Source: Callaeas wilsoni (Eukaryota; Chordata; Aves; Passeriformes; Callaeidae). From it: 64,000 nucleotides of DNA. This document shows positions 63,984-64,000 of the stretch, one piece after another. A program made the position numbers and the translations under genes. The stretch covers positions 167,953 through 231,952 of the forward strand of contig VWPU01004874.1 of NCBI GenBank assembly GCA_013398955.1, in the 5' to 3' direction. How positions within the stretch are numbered: position 1 is the stretch's first letter; each line of letters opens with the position of its first letter. Under the pieces are notes generated by a model. That model did no database searches, was not told the origin of the DNA, and saw nothing but the letters and a program-made list of their open reading frames with translations.

Positions 63984-64000
63984 CGCACCGCACCGCACCG
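63984..64000. repeat. (CACCG)n short tandem repeat at window end
   Basis: Three CACCG-type units run to the last base, so the repeat may continue beyond the window. Confidence 0.7.

Larger units (their letters stand above)
63441..64000. promoter_or_regulatory. CpG island, probable promoter/first-exon region of an off-window gene
   Basis: From about 63441, and most densely from 63661 to the window end, the sequence is G/C-rich with many undepleted CpGs, unlike the rest of the window. Sp1-type GC boxes occur on both strands: GGGCGG at 63772-63777, and CCGCCC at 63765-63770 and 63802-63807. No TATA box is evident, as is usual for CpG-island promoters. Direction is undetermined: the gene could run right out of the window, or left with a large intron or gene body inside it. 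Frames of 63-108 codons across the island are Ala/Arg/Pro/Gly-rich, as any GC-rich DNA would give, and I do not call a CDS. Confidence 0.75.

Noticed and set aside
1..64000. CRISPR arrays, integrons, phage or operon-like gene clusters
   Set aside because: No regularly spaced repeats with unique spacers and no dense coding; composition and repeats are vertebrate (avian).

Overview
The window looks like non-coding nuclear DNA of a bird, probably a neoavian and perhaps a passerine. The case rests on repeats rather than genes. There are 3' ends of CR1-type LINEs on both strands, closing in the short ATTCTATG-like terminal repeat. There is a decayed long terminal repeat (LTR) of the avian ERVL type and a well-preserved solo LTR bounded by a 6-bp target-site duplication. 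The background is AT-rich and uses A/C-rich low-complexity tracts common in bird genomes. I found no convincing protein-coding exon, tRNA, rRNA, CRISPR array or prokaryotic-style operon. The longest open frames are explained by purine-rich tracts, by LTR antisense or by chance.

Layout: 1-430 is a GC-richer start with a CR1 3' end that appears twice around a single N. 431-18780 is AT-rich intergenic or intronic DNA with a purine-strand tract near 1.7-1.9 kb. 18781-19351 is an ERVL-type LTR. 19352-33020 is again unique AT-rich DNA. 33.0-34.3 kb is a GC-rich accessory patch with a perfect 79-bp tandem duplication, an N flanked by duplicated sequence, and the solo LTR (33896-34275, TSD CCTGAC). 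34.3-48.7 kb is unique DNA with a reverse-strand CR1 fragment near 36.2 kb and another N flanked by a duplication near 37.5 kb. 48.7-50.3 kb is a second accessory patch: an A/C-only tract, a perfect 52-bp direct repeat 743 bp apart, and a GC-rich, possibly retroviral-LTR-derived segment containing an N. 50.3-62.7 kb is unique AT-rich DNA. From about 63.45 kb to the window end the sequence becomes a CpG island with GC boxes, a (GATCA)n-like repeat and a symmetric pair of CAGGTG E-boxes. This is probably the promoter or first exon of a gene that mostly lies outside the window.

I see no genes that work together here. The useful results are: (i) the single Ns coincide with terminal direct repeats, which points to unmerged contig overlaps rather than true tandem duplications; (ii) one cleanly delimited solo LTR; (iii) a candidate promoter island at the right edge with a bipartite E-box; (iv) three CTCF-like motifs, one forward and two reverse, as speculative boundary candidates. 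I found no evidence for a previously undescribed biological system, and conserved regulatory elements cannot be recognised without a comparative alignment.
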